A stretch of 64,000 bases of DNA. It comes from Polytrichum commune. Taxonomy: Eukaryota; Streptophyta; Polytrichopsida; Polytrichales; Polytrichaceae. This document shows positions 34,220 through 46,689 of this stretch, piece after piece. Below the pieces are notes generated by a model. The model searched no databases, was not told where the DNA came from, and saw nothing but the letters and a program-made list of their open reading frames with translations. The stretch is from assembly GCA_950295325.1 (NCBI GenBank), contig OX485805.1:52600758-52664757 (forward strand), in the 5' to 3' direction. Positions within the stretch are counted from its first letter, which is position 1, and each line of letters begins with the position of its first letter. The translations under genes were made by a program, and so were the position numbers.

Positions 34220-34980
34220 ACTGAAGATAATCACATGGAACACAGGATGTATAAGCTCTAGCCTCCCTGGTATCCAAGAACTTACGCAAACCCTACCCAC
34301 AGACCCACACATCATACTCATACAAGAAACCAAAATTCAAAAACTAAAATCCACAACATACATTGATAGAAAATTCCAAAGCTACAAAATCATTTACAAC
34401 AACTCCAACAACCTAACCAACAAACAAAATCGATTTACCGGACCTACCACGACAAGAGGAGGCATACTCGCAATGATACCTAAAATCATATACACAAACG
34501 AAAACATTACCAAAATACCCACCCCTAGCCTCATATCACACTACTTACAAGCCATCCTTATCAATAACAAACCCATCACACCAATACTCCTCCTAAATAT
34601 ATATATGCCGTCACATCCGCACGACATACATCTTATACAAAATATCCAAAATGAACTCCGAACTCTAACCACCCGCCACCACAACCATCACATCATCCTA
34701 GCAGGAGACTTTAACCGAGATATACTACTCAAAGGAAGATCATCCAACGGCCAAATCTCCCCCCCTAACCAAGAAGACTACGAATGGGCCCACTTCACAA
34801 GCACCCTCGGACTCCACCCGATAAACAACCAAGCACAACTTACAAGACAAGGGGGCCACAATTATACTTCAACTAGCCACATTGATGGCTTCTATTCAAA
34901 CCACAACAACACACAATGTCACACCATACTAAAGTTTAACCAAAACTCCGACCATTACCCGGTACAACTCCAACTACCCG
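34220..34980 (+). other. APE-type endonuclease domain of ORF2
   Basis: Motifs in order: KIITWNTG (Asn), ILIQETKI (Glu), LLLNIYMPS, ILAGDFNRD (Asp and Asn), HIDGFYS and SDHYPVQL (Asp-His). These are the catalytic and metal-binding positions of AP-endonuclease-like LINE nucleases that nick the target DNA. No stop in this segment. Confidence 0.92.
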
Positions 34981-35883
34981 CTAATAGCATTGCCCTTAAA
35001 GAAACAACCATCCCTCCCACCAACCCCCGTATCATATACCCCATACCCCCCACTAACCTCCAAAACCTACAAACAACCTTCCTAGAAGAACAAAACCTAG
35101 AAATAGACAACCTCACGAGACTGCTACACCAGGAACGACTCACATATACTCAATGGGAAGACGCACAAAATAAATTCCAAAACATTATAAACTCTCTCAG
35201 CCGATGTATTGAAGAAACGTGCATGACACCACCCACACCTCCACTTACCACTAGAGCGAAAACCCAAGGAGGATTTCTACCCCGAAAACAACAAAAATTA
35301 TGGAAACACCATCTTAAAATATATCACAGAGCGCGCAAAGCTATTCGAGCTGCCTGCCGACATCCCCATACCCATCTCCAACACCACCCCAACATTAGAT
35401 CTCTGACACTAATAAACAACCTAGACATCCCCCTCTCCCTACAAACCCCACAGAGCATACACAATGGATAGAGGAAATAGCTAACATAGGAAGGAAAGCA
35501 AAAACCGAAGCACACAAAATAATAGTCAAACAGACCACAATCAACTGCAAAACCGCAATCACAAAATATCGAGCATTACTCAACATAAAACCCAAAACCA
35601 TACACAAAAAGATATTTCACCCAACAATCGAAAGTTCCCTAGATTGCATGCAGAATTCCAATGGAGACATCCTAACTAAGCCCCTAGATATAGCCAACGA
35701 AATATATTACACACAACAAGCATCTTTCTAGAGACAAGCCCCACTATGCAGCGACATCACAGATCACCCAAGCACATGTCAATGCGCAATCCGTAAATAC
35801 CCTTGGCATACACACAACGGCATAATACTAGACAAAAGAGGCCCCCATAACACATCCATAAGCACCCAATTTACAAGGGCAAT

Positions 35884-36990
35884 CTACGACAACTGCGTCA
35901 AAAGATTAACTAGAGGCAAAGCCCCCGGCCCTGACAACATCCCCAACGACATACTTAAGGCACTACCATCACAATGTCAAGACCTCATTTTCCTATTTTT
36001 TCAACATTGCTACAAACAAAGGGAAATCCCAACCTACTGGAAACAAAGTAAAACCATCCTACTCCATAAGAAAGACAACCCTATACACCTCGCCAATTAT
36101 AGACCGATAGCACTAGCCAATACTATATACAAGTTATATACTAGCACCATAACAGCTCTCCTCACGAGCTACGGGGAACAACATAAAATAATACATTTTA
36201 GCCAAGAAGGTTTCCGACCACAACAAAACACCTCCAGACAACTACAAACCATAATCGCAGCCCTAGAAGACGCCAAACTCACCAATAAAGACATTTACCT
36301 CACCTATATTGACTTCCGAAACGCCTTCGGATCCATCGACCACGCAAGACTACTAGCCTTAATGGAGGATCTAGGCTACCCTGCCGACGCCGTTGAAATA
36401 GTCGGCAACATATACAAAGATTCCACCACCTCTTTCACAGGTAACCACTTCGGCACAACACCCCCGATAACAATTAGCCGGGGCACCATACAAGGGGATA
36501 CACTTAGCCCATACCTATTCATAATATTCCTAGAACCATTGCTCAGATAGTTAGAAAAAGATGACATGGGTTATCACTTTACTACATCCACCGCCACCTG
36601 CACCACTACCGCCTACGCCGACGACCTCGCAATCATCACCGACAATATCAAATACATCCAACCACAAATACTTAAACTACAAAAATTCGCCGAATGGTCA
36701 TATATGGACCTCAATCTCTCCAAATGTGCCATTACGGGATGCCCTAATAAATCAAAACTTAAACCAAACACCTTCAAAGCCTACATACAATCACAAAATA
36801 TCACCTACAAAGGAAAAAATCTCCCCACCCTCACACAAAATGAATCATACGCTTACCTAGGCATCCAACTAATACCATCCCTCAAATGGAACCTCCAAAA
36901 AGAAATTACACTCCAAAAGGCCAAACAACAATGCACACTACTAACTCTCTCCCCAGCCAGTCTTAAACAAAAAATTAACATCCTAAACAC
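35884..36990 (+). other. Reverse transcriptase domain of ORF2
   Basis: Seen are RGKAPGPDNIPNDIL, NYRPIALANTIYKL, SQEGFRPQQNTS, LTYIDFRNAFGSIDH (catalytic Asp), GTIQGDTLSPYLFIIFLEPL and AYADDLAI with YADD at 36614-36625. These are the standard LINE RT blocks. A TAG at 36548 falls in LLR*LEKDD, where LINE relatives commonly have Trp. Confidence 0.95.
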
Positions 36991-39057
36991 GGTCATAAAA
37001 CCTCGCATAGCCTATGCATACTACGCAGTCCCTTTCTCCAAACCCGATATCATAAAACTAGATAAAGTCATAGGTAGACTAACCAAATAAATCTGCAACA
37101 TACCCAAAAGCACGGCCAATATCTTAACTCACCTCCCCCATGAAAAATTTGGCATAAATGTAACCTCCCTCCTACCTGATTATATACACTGCATAGGTCA
37201 ACAACTCATCCAAGCCCTTAACGACCCCGGCCAACTAGGACACATATACCAAGGCCTAACCAAATACATAGTAGCCAAATACGGAGGCTCGCTACACCTC
37301 TCTAAACTCAAACAACAAGCATGCACAAGATCTCCCATAGCAAGAACCCTCTTCCTACTGAATAAAGAATATGAGATCCACGTCACCACAACAAATCGCG
37401 GATTCCCCCTCAAGAAAACCCCCATAGAACAAATGTGGATAACCCAACAAACATACGCCAACCTCACAGACGCTTCCAAAATAAAATCACATAAATATCT
37501 AGCCAAACTATACACACACATAATAACAACAATAACGCAAATTCAAAATAAAGAAACCACGGCCATCCTAACCTCGGATGAATTCCGGGCCATTTATAAC
37601 CATACGTCCAAAACCATAAAAGAAGCACTACAACACGCCTCCACAATATTTCCACCAACAATACCACCACACAACACTTAAACCACACCCAACAAACACA
37701 ACCAACACACACAAGCATAACACACACCCCCAACCCTCCCCCACAACCCACCCTAGGACGAACAATTCACAAAATAACCCAAGAAAAAACCTCCACTAGA
37801 AAAGACAAATGGGGAGCACAAGCCATCACAAAGCAATACTTATGCCAATGGCAAACCTCACATGGAACCACACTACAATGGCGAAAAGAGGAGGACCTCC
37901 TACATCCGGACAACATACTACTAGACCACAATCTATTACTCATCACACAATTCCAAAATACAACAATGGAACTCCAAGCCACTCAAAGATATGCCACCCA
38001 CACCACACACACCCAATCAAGAGACAAAAAATACATACGTCCCCCCATCCACATCACCAACCTACAAACCAACATACAAGAATGCAATCTGGACAAAGAC
38101 ATCCTTAGTACCAAACCTACCATACAAATACACAACCTAGAATCCAACATACATGACCATAATGGTAAATACATAGCCACAATTACCACGGAAAGACTAC
38201 ATTGGTTATGGAACCAATTCATCCACAACAACCAACCCCACATAACCAACTTCCTACAACCGCCCCCACAAGACTTCGAAACCGAAATAGTATGGCTTAT
38301 GCAAAGATACATATCCATACTCCCTAAGAAGAAACCAAAAGTCATACAACCCAAAAACCAACACCAAACGCTACACCCGGACATCACTAAACTACTCATA
38401 GAGACATTCCACATCACACACTCATACTACTCATCCCCACTCACCTGTCCTATCCAACTCACACAATACAACTCACCACACACCCGAGACATAATATTTG
38501 GCTCACTAGGACATGCCCAATCCTCTAAATGGAATGGTATAGGCCTAGCATTCCCCACAGACCATAACACAACGATCGAAGCCATACACTGGGCTAGAAT
38601 GGCGGCCAAAGAAGACACACAAACAAGTACCATATTAATAATAAATCACGATGATTGGACACCAAAGAGCATCACACTCAACAAACACCCAGACATACAC
38701 ACAATAGTAACCATCCCACCACATAGCATCCACTATAACCCCACGCCCGAATGGCCCAAATATTACCAATACACAGAACCATCCCTCACGTCCATCATAT
38801 ATATACATAATCAAACAACACTCACAACCACCCCACATATTCCACAAGAACTAGCAAACATACTAAAAAGAATAACATCCACAAATATTGACATACACCC
38901 TATTAAACCTACCCACATACAATACAACGTTAAACTCTCAAACAAGTGGAAAAACGCCCCCCAGGTAAAAATCCTCCCCTCCCCTAACACCACCCCCACA
39001 CCCCTACCTCCCACATACCACCACATTTACCCCCTCAAATTTGACCCATTATCATGC

Positions 39058-39480
39058 ATATACACAGATGGCTCATTCATCCCGCCATCCAAAAATTCTG
39101 AGGGACAAATAGTGGGCAATCTCGCAGGGTCGGGAGTGTATAGCCCCAACAACAACACCCAAATCTCAGAAAGACTACCCGGATATCAAAACATCCTAAG
39201 AGCCGAACTAAATGCAATCCTCATAGCTATAAAAACCATCCAAACTACCCAAAGAGACACACACATATTTACAGATAGTCTTAATAGCATATACTTAATC
39301 AATAACCACATACAACACCCAACATCCCAACACCACCACCCCGACAAACTACTCATCGCTGCCATTATCAACCAAATATACTGGACCCCACAAATGATCT
39401 ACATACACAAGGTAAGAGCGCACACAGGCATTAGCGGAAATGAAATGGCGGATACACTAGCAAATGCAGGAACACAACAA
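39058..39480 (+). other. RNase H domain of ORF2
   Basis: YTDGSF (Asp), GSGVYSP, RAELNAI (Glu), IFTDSLNS (Asp) and VRAHTGISGNEMAD (His, Asp) give the full RNase H type I active-site set in order. It would remove the RNA strand after first-strand synthesis. Open in this copy. Confidence 0.93.
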
Positions 39481-39821
39481 AACAAACCCGACATCACACC
39501 AAGAATACACATAGCCCGCACTACCCCATATTGGCTAGCAAGTTGCCCAACCGGCACACACGACGGAGCAATCCGTAACCTCCGCACATTCATAACAAAA
39601 GCACATGAAAGTCAAGAATCCGCATCAGCCAACCAGAAATACTTATACGTCAACAAATGGCTATCAAACGAACAAATAAACCAAAAATTGTCAAATCACT
39701 TCTGGAAAAGCAAGCAGATTCCCGACACACAAATTACCCAAACCCTCAAATTTAGATATGCACAATACATGGGCAACCATAGAAAACATATATTTTGGCC
39801 TCTCCAATACCCAAATCCTAA

Positions 39822-40370
39822 CTGCACACTATGCCAAAGAAATGACAGAGACACATGGCCCCACCTACTATCAACATGCGAACACCCCTATTTAAAAGGG
39901 CTTAGAATCTCAAGACATAACAAAGCTGTCCATTTGATCACACAAACACTACAAGCCAACAAAAATACCAGATTCTTTACACTGGCCAATGCTGGTAACC
40001 TCAACAACCAACCGCCAGACAACACGGTACCCGATTGGCTCCTAGCATGCACATGCCCGCAAACGCCATGCCGCTGCCAAGCCAAACTAAGACCTGACAT
40101 AACGTGCATTATAGGAGCCCACAACCAATCACCAACACCGATGCTACCCTCCCCTAAACATACAATCCAATTCATCGAATTTACATACTGCCATGACAGA
40201 TTTCCTGAAGAAGCACTCACCCATAAACACACTAAATATGACCCACTCATCAACACCATACAAAACAACGGATGGAAAGTCAACCCTCTAATCACCATCA
40301 CAGCTGGAGTAAGAGGTGCTATCCACGAACATTCCATGGAAAAGCTAACCAACCTAAAAATCCCAAAACA
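39822..40370 (+). other. CCHC finger and restriction-like endonuclease domain at ORF2 C-terminus
   Basis: CTLC-x9-H-x4-C (39822 onward) fits the C-x2-C-x(7-9)-H-x4-C finger that precedes the R2-type restriction-like endonuclease, and the RHN motif follows (RISRHNKAV). Downstream, LRPDITCIIG (Asp) and IEFTYCHDR (Glu) fit a PD-(D/E)-x-K nuclease core. The lysine of the core is not clear to me. Both LINE copies keep these residues. Confidence 0.72.
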
Positions 40371-40525
40371 CAACATTAAAACCCTCATGAAGAAAATACA
40401 TGAAAATGCCATCAAATATCTCACATACCTCGTCCTAAACAAAAGAAAACTCGATAACAAATAAACCCCTGTCCCCCCACCCTAACTAAACTTAATTAAT
40501 ATAATATAATATAATGTGATAACAA

Positions 40526-40630
40526 GAGCCCACCTCCCAAAAGAGGCATAACTCCCTATATTGCATCACGGGATACCGTGATCAATACAGGGCTAACGGG
40601 CTCGCATTCATGCCGGTATACAATACCGGC
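40526..40630 (+). other. Structured 3' UTR RNA of LINE copy 2
   Basis: GAGCCC (40526-40531) pairs with GGGCTC (40598-40603). Inside are CCTC/GAGG (40533-40536 with 40543-40546) and a long hairpin: CCCTATATTG, bulged C, ATCACGG, loop GATA, CCGTGAT, CAATACAGGG (40554-40592). After it comes the perfect hairpin GCCGGTAT-ACA-ATACCGGC (40612-40630). The arrangement is the same as at 6591-6695, with paired base changes. Confidence 0.88.
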
Positions 40631-40720
40631 GTTATTTTTCTATTTCTGCAAGGGGAGATTGTCATTGAGCATACTAATGGCAAGTGTCATGTAAGACAAA
40701 GATATTCTTGAGCATACTAA

Positions 40721-41214
40721 GGGGCGGTTTACACTATGGACCGTGAAGTCGTCCCACGGCCGTCTAAGCAATGTGATTGGACGTTGAAGTCGTCCCGGGA
40801 CGACTTGGGTTTACACCAAGGAAAAAATGGTAGAGTGACCACGGAGGTTGAGGTCCACAAATTTGTTTTTTTAAGCCTACTCTATCCACTGCCATGGTCC
40901 AACGGGTTTTCCGTTGGGACAAGCAAAAGAGGTGGTCTAGGAAAAATAGCAAGGGCCCATGTCAGAAAAATGCCGTTTTAATAATTTTTTGGATTTTTTT
41001 AATGATTTTTTTCCAACTTAGTTAATGACTCCACTTTTTGGTGCATGGTCATTCTTCATGGTTCACATTCGGTTTACACCTAGTGAAGGGCCCACGAACC
41101 ATGAAAACTAATATTTTAGTAACTCGGACCATGGAAGTCGTCCCATGAAGTCGTCCCACGCAAAATAGGCCTCTTACGTGGGACGACTTCACGGTCCATA
41201 GTGTAAACCGCCCC
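40721..41214. mobile_element. 494-bp MITE with perfect 38-bp inverted repeats (PIF/Harbinger-like)
   Basis: The left end GGGGCGGTTTACACTATGGA, continuing to base 38, has an exact reverse complement ending at 41214. TAA flanks both sides (40718-40720 and 41215-41217), a 3-bp duplication fitting PIF/Harbinger. The phrase GAAGTCGTCCC recurs several times near both ends as subterminal repeats. No transposase is encoded. The perfect termini suggest recent movement. Confidence 0.9.
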
Positions 41215-42929
41215 TAATGTCTAGTGTAAGCATACTAGAACACCAAGTGTCATGAGGTGACACTGATGGTGAAGTTTTTGGTCATTAGTGTAAACTAGCA
41301 TAAGCCTCAAAATAGGGTAAGGGACATCTTTTTATGCATGTGATATTAAATATCATAAATAGTGTGGTTTGAGGGTTGCTTACTCTGGTTGATTCAACCT
41401 TAACCACAAAGTGCAAGTGCACTCTAAGATTGCTAAGCTCCGCATGCTACTTACCCTAGGCAAATGAATACCAAATTAGACCAAGGGCCTAGAATACATG
41501 TGTTATTATCTTCAAAAGAATGACAAACAAATCATTTTTTTAATGTTAGGCTTTAATAGTTTTAATGGGTAAGGGAACATGAGGCTTAGTAACACTATGT
41601 TGGAGTATCACAACTCATTGTCACATAAAATATGTGCAATATAAATATAATATTGTATTACCATTATGATGTACTTAGGGATATATGATCGTGGGTGAGG
41701 AAGGACATGCTCCCATTCATGTCTAGTAAATCAATGAAGCATTGTTTTACTTTCATATCATGGGTGCATAATTAAGGGTGCCCAATATTATTATTGTGAC
41801 TTTGTTCTCAACTTGCAATGTTTTTAGTGTAGTATTTAGTATTGATAATGTTGTTCTTTAGTATTTAAAACAATCTACAATATATATATGCTTAGTAGTA
41901 CAAAGTTTTTGTAGGTGGATGCTTGCAAGAGCAACTCATCATTCACCTACTCAAGTTCATAATCACTCATAATCAATCAACTTGTGAACAAATTTTTTGA
42001 AATTTGAATGATAGCATACCTTCATGGATGTAATTTTGTGATAGGTTCTAATGACCCTTATGCTCTTAGATTAGCGATTGGTTAAGAATCTCACAAGTCT
42101 TATGTTTACCTAGTCAAATTACACAATCACTTGCAAAAATATAACATTCGGGGTTGTAATGCAATGTAATGTTAAACACGAATCATCTTTTTGTAGATTC
42201 ACTATAGAACCATAGAGGAATCTCTATTTTCATCTTTACACGTGCCTAAATTCAGTTTCCACATGAGATACAAGTGAGTCTTAGCGAATGTGAGCACAAC
42301 ATGTGGCAAGACCTAAGGGGAAAATAACTAATTTGTGTCAAAATAGAGAGCCCTCTACGGCAAGTACAATGATACAAGTTAATTTTGAATATGTGGTGGC
42401 ACAAATTAATGCTCTATGAATCATATCCATGATTCATGTAAATGGAATTACTTTCTTATATAGAAATGTATTGTTATTATCTTACAATGAAAAACAACCG
42501 CATTCAAACTATGCATTTTTTTAATCATAATCCTCCCATGTAATGCTTTTGAGAGTCTTACATCATAATTTTGTGCTCACTTTGTAATAGTCACTCTATG
42601 TGTATTCGGGTAACCACGTGTGATAACAAGGTATTGTTGTATTAAGTATATGATTATAGTATGAGGTCTTTAAAAGATGAAACCTATATAATTTGACTAC
42701 TTGAGGCATTAATTTAGTTAGAGTTACAATTCTAATACGACAAGGCATGTGCTTGGCGGTGGGGCCATTGCCCAACCATTCCCTTCATGTTTGGAATCGG
42801 TTATGCATCAATGATAGTATATCAAGCAGACAATGCATGGATGGTCCACCAGGGGATAAGTCACATGTACATGTGCAATGGGCTAGGTCTGCATGGAATC
42901 CATGCCCTCCTCCCTCCCTGACTTTGGAC

Positions 42930-42959
42930 TCCCCCCCCCCCCACCTGGAGGGGGGGGAC
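42930..42959. repeat. C-run and G-run inverted repeat
   Basis: A run of about 13 C is followed by ACCTGGA and a run of about 8 G. The runs can pair as a hairpin, and the G strand could form a quadruplex. Run lengths may include sequencing error. Confidence 0.7.
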
Positions 42960-45469
42960 AAATCCTTGAGAGATGGTGAGACTAAATCTTAATGGATTGT
43001 AGCAACAATATATTAGTGACAATTAAATGCAAGAGATCATGCACATTATCCAACATGCATAAATTAAGCAATATGATGTCTACTTGGTGTCTTCTTCTTC
43101 TTCCTTTTCATGTTCCAATCTCTTTAGTGATGCAATTGAAAAGTACAACGTGCAAAGAGAATATAAGTTTGAATCTTTCTGTAAGTAAGCATTTGGAAGG
43201 ATATACATATGAGGTCCATAATTGGACTTGAAGTACCATATGTAGGCTTACTGGTTGGGTTAGATTGGATGAGTTTATGCCTAATGAAAATCATGCACAT
43301 AACAAAACCGTGCATTGATAAGGTAGGTAGTGTCCAACATGAGTGACTTCTAAGAAATTGATACATATCATAAATTAACAACATTTATGGGAATTATGTT
43401 TATAAACAAATACAATTTAGCATTTAAAAATACTTTTGATTTCCAATTGTGTTTAAAAAAGAGAGCATTATATAACATTTGAAACCTCCTAGCTAGGGAG
43501 GATGTATGCATATTCTGATTGTGGCCTACTAAGGACATCTTAAATGAAGAATATAATGGGCGCAAGCATATCATGTTGCATAGTTACCCAAAAAAAAACA
43601 ATGAAGGCATAATATGACTCATGCGCACACATGGCATGTTCATTGTGTAGCACACTGGGACATTAACAAGTGAGTGGAGGCTTCGATATAGGTAAGGGTC
43701 AACCCACTCCGGGTTCACTTAGGAGCTCGCAGTGGTGATCAAAGTGAATTGTCCCACTGTCCCACATTCACACCAACCCCATAGCTTGGCGTCGACTCTC
43801 TCTATAGGTAAGGCCATAAATGAGCTATTTTAAGACTACAATGAACTATGTGTGTATAATGCATCATAATAATCCTCACAATGTTCATTTATAATTACAT
43901 TTAGAATGTGACTAACTTGAAGATGAAGCAACACCGTAATCCATGCTAGCGGCAACATCATAGTCACTTCTCTTTATATATAATTTCAAATAAGTAAGCA
44001 AGTGTGGCATGTCAAAGTCTTGTTGTCCCGAATTCTCTCACACTCACAACTTTCTAGGCAAGGTCGTACTATAGAGGGAGCTCGTATATTTCATCTTTAT
44101 TTTTTGGTTGAATATAATAAGGTGAGTGCGCCTATTATGGATATTTTTTGGAGTTCAACAAATGTACATGAGGTTTGAGAACACATTAGCAATTTCAAAT
44201 GAAGTACATGAGAGTGGAGTGTGCTAATTTGGAGTCAAGGTGAAGATCTTATGAATTCTTGAAGCGAAAGTCATAGATGACCTATGATGGTTTTCTTATA
44301 TGTAAATGCATTCAAGACTTGGATATGTAAATGTATGTTAGGATTCATTATACGTCACAGTTTGTGATAGGTGCACTCACCTTAGTTTTGTTTGGGATTC
44401 AAGTGGGTCCCAACCAATCTAGGTTTGACATGTGACAAATCCAAGGGGAGAATCATTTTGTTGTTGTTGGAATAGAGATTGATGTACTATATATAGACAT
44501 TATTCAAGAGTCACTTTATTCAATGCAAATGGACGTGATTCGCCAAGATAATTTGCACACATGCATGCATGACCTCCATGTGACCAATATTCATTTGGAA
44601 ATATTATGATGTACATTCTCAATAAGAAATTGAGATATGATCCAAATATATTAAATTAGATGTCTTTTTTCAATTTACTTTGAAATACTAATCCAACCAT
44701 ATACTCATAACCTAGATTGGACCATAATTTTAGGTACCAATACTCATTGAAGTTTTAAGGACACGTGTCACTATCTTAGTGTGTGCATATTGTTTGAAGA
44801 CAGGTTGGTAATATCACGTAATATTCTACAATGCACTTAGATACTATGTAATGTCATGTTATTAACAATTATTCACATTAAAAAAACTTGACATTAGGAA
44901 AGTTTGCCTTATAGATTTCTCAAATTTCCCCCCAAAAAATTAACATTCTCCGTAACTTCAACAATTGAAAAAGCAATTTATTTATGCCTTATACATGGGA
45001 TACTACTCAATAATGTTTGGCTAAGGATTTGTGGTGTCTACGCAAAAGGAAGGTGAGAACCCAAATACTTGTTTTATAACATGAAAAAAAAACTAACTAT
45101 ATGTAGATTGGTTGATGTGGAATGAGTACTAATTAAAGACCCCAAATCAATGTAGCGATATATAAGGTAACTATGCCCAATTCGGTTAGTTATCTCAATC
45201 GGACACTTGCATTCGAGCCATATGCAAATAAATGTGGCTCCAATAACGAATGCCAAGAATACATATGCTTAAAAGAATTCGGACAACATACTCAAAAAAT
45301 ATGAGAACCATATTCGGTTCAATAGTCAACTGTAATTTTTTGGGGGGGCATTATATGACCATTTAATGAGCATAAGATTCTTTACTTTGATAATAAACAA
45401 GATATTCATATGAACTACAAAAATGCATGAGGAAAGTGCATATGAGCTTGATTTGGATTTGCTAACCAT

Positions 45470-45550
45470 CTTGTGATCATTATGTGTTTCATATCCTAGG
45501 GGAAGTGGGCTAATTGGAAAAGGTAACCAACTACCTTTTAGTTGAAATGA
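45470..45550 (-). repeat. Dispersed repeat, partial inverted copy
   Basis: The reverse complement reads GCCCACTTCCCCTAGGATAT, then GAAACAC and AAGATGGTTAGCAAATCC, matching copies at 10466 and 57880. Next to it, 45600-45640 carries GTAGATGGGTCTTGAGTGG in forward orientation, so the copy is rearranged. Confidence 0.65.
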
Positions 45551-46689
45551 ATCGGCCCTTCATGTGTAGGGAACTTGTTTTAACTAAGAGCCCTTTACAT
45601 AACTTTGAAGTAGATGGGTCTTGAGTGGCTCATTTTCTTAATCGAACCCCAAGATTTAATTGGTATGTGGTTCAATGAGGATCAAAGAGCAAACATCATT
45701 AGGACACATGTTTAAAAGAGATTAAACTACGTCTTCAAATATGAATAACTACTATACACTCGATAGGGAATGCAATCGGGAGGACCTATACATCTAGTCA
45801 AGAAATCAACAAACATGGACTTCAAATAACCATAACTAAATTTGGGAGATATGATTTTCAATCCAAATTTTGCATATGTTCAATGTAGATTTACTAATGC
45901 AACGTGACTTTGGTTGTGTAAATCTAGTTGGTAGAAGTTGGAGAACATGAGAAACGAACCAAATAACACCCACATACCTTAGACCCACGAACCCCAAGCT
46001 AGAATGTTTATGTCCGTGTGAACGAAGCCGCATGTAGAGTACGATGATATACGAATTGAATATACGTATACGTATAGGTCCAGTCAGAGCATTTGAATTT
46101 TGGCGTTTCCCTCGGCTCGCAGGCTATCTCCACAACATCGTTGCTCTACCAAATTCGTTCTTGCCGCCATCGCCACCTTCTCCGACATCTGCTGCCATTT
46201 TTCACTTACTCGAACTCGTAGCCGCTGTTCCTGCGAGTCCACAGATCCAATCCCCACACGTTTTGGTTGAGTATTCAAAATGCTAGGGTTTCTACACACC
46301 CTTTTCCAAGCAGCGGCAATCGAGGATGGGTTGAGCTTCTTTTTATTCTAAGCCTGTGGTGCAACGTGAAGGAAACAGCGAGTTGGTCGAGGTTCTAAAT
46401 GCAATTTATCTTCCATTTGCGCAGTTTGGGGCCTGCATTGTTACTGGGAGTTTTTTTTCCGTGATGGTTTCTGAAGCCGAAGGTTGGAGGAGTACAGGTG
46501 CCAAGGACTTTGGTTGAGTTTCGTGCTTAGGGATTATGCGTCGGTTTTTGAAGTTCCGGAAGTTTTATTCAGCCATGGAGGTTTGTAGAAATAGACGCGC
46601 TGAAGACATTCCGGCAACATGGTCAAGGCAAATGGTTTCACAGGTCGGGTGAAACGTCGCTCTTCGGTACGTGATTGATTCTGGCATCG

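Larger units (their letters stand above)
33156..40464 (+). pseudogene. LINE ORF2 polyprotein region, broken by stops and frameshifts
   Basis: About 2,430 codons, very long for a LINE ORF2. Frame 0 is open from 33156 to a stop at 35469 and carries the 2A motif and APE. The sequence then continues in frame 2 (to 37679) with in-frame stops at 35729 (TAG), 36548 (TAG) and 37088 (TAA). It continues in frame 1 from about 37684 to 40464. This gives at least two frameshifts and three nonsense changes. The first Met of frame 0 is at 33882, downstream of the 2A motif, so the original start must lie further upstream, perhaps in the other frame open at 32893-33456. The enzyme activities are those listed for the domains; this copy cannot make the full protein as sequenced. 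Confidence 0.9.
27929..40646 (+). mobile_element. Full-length 12.7-kb LINE (copy 2), dual-endonuclease, Dualen/RandI-like
   Basis: A non-LTR retrotransposon with a perfect 13-bp target-site duplication. Order: leader; 824-codon low-complexity open frame (28209-30683); ORF1 (30689-32815); ORF2 region (about 33156-40464) with 2A motif, APE, RT, RNase H, CCHC finger and restriction-like endonuclease; structured 3' UTR; TTTTTC-type tail. APE plus restriction-like endonuclease plus RNase H in one element is the layout described for Dualen/RandI of Chlamydomonas; assignment to that clade is inferred from domains, not from a tree. Outside ORF1 the coding strand is very rich in A and C and poor in G. 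ORF2 is broken, ORF1 is not. Confidence 0.93.
41218..46040. other. Gene-poor AT-rich region
   Basis: Open frames are short and without family features. Seen within it are a C-run/G-run hairpin near 42930-42959 and an inverted copy of the dispersed repeat near 45470-45550. No tRNA, rRNA or transposase could be recognised. Confidence 0.55.
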
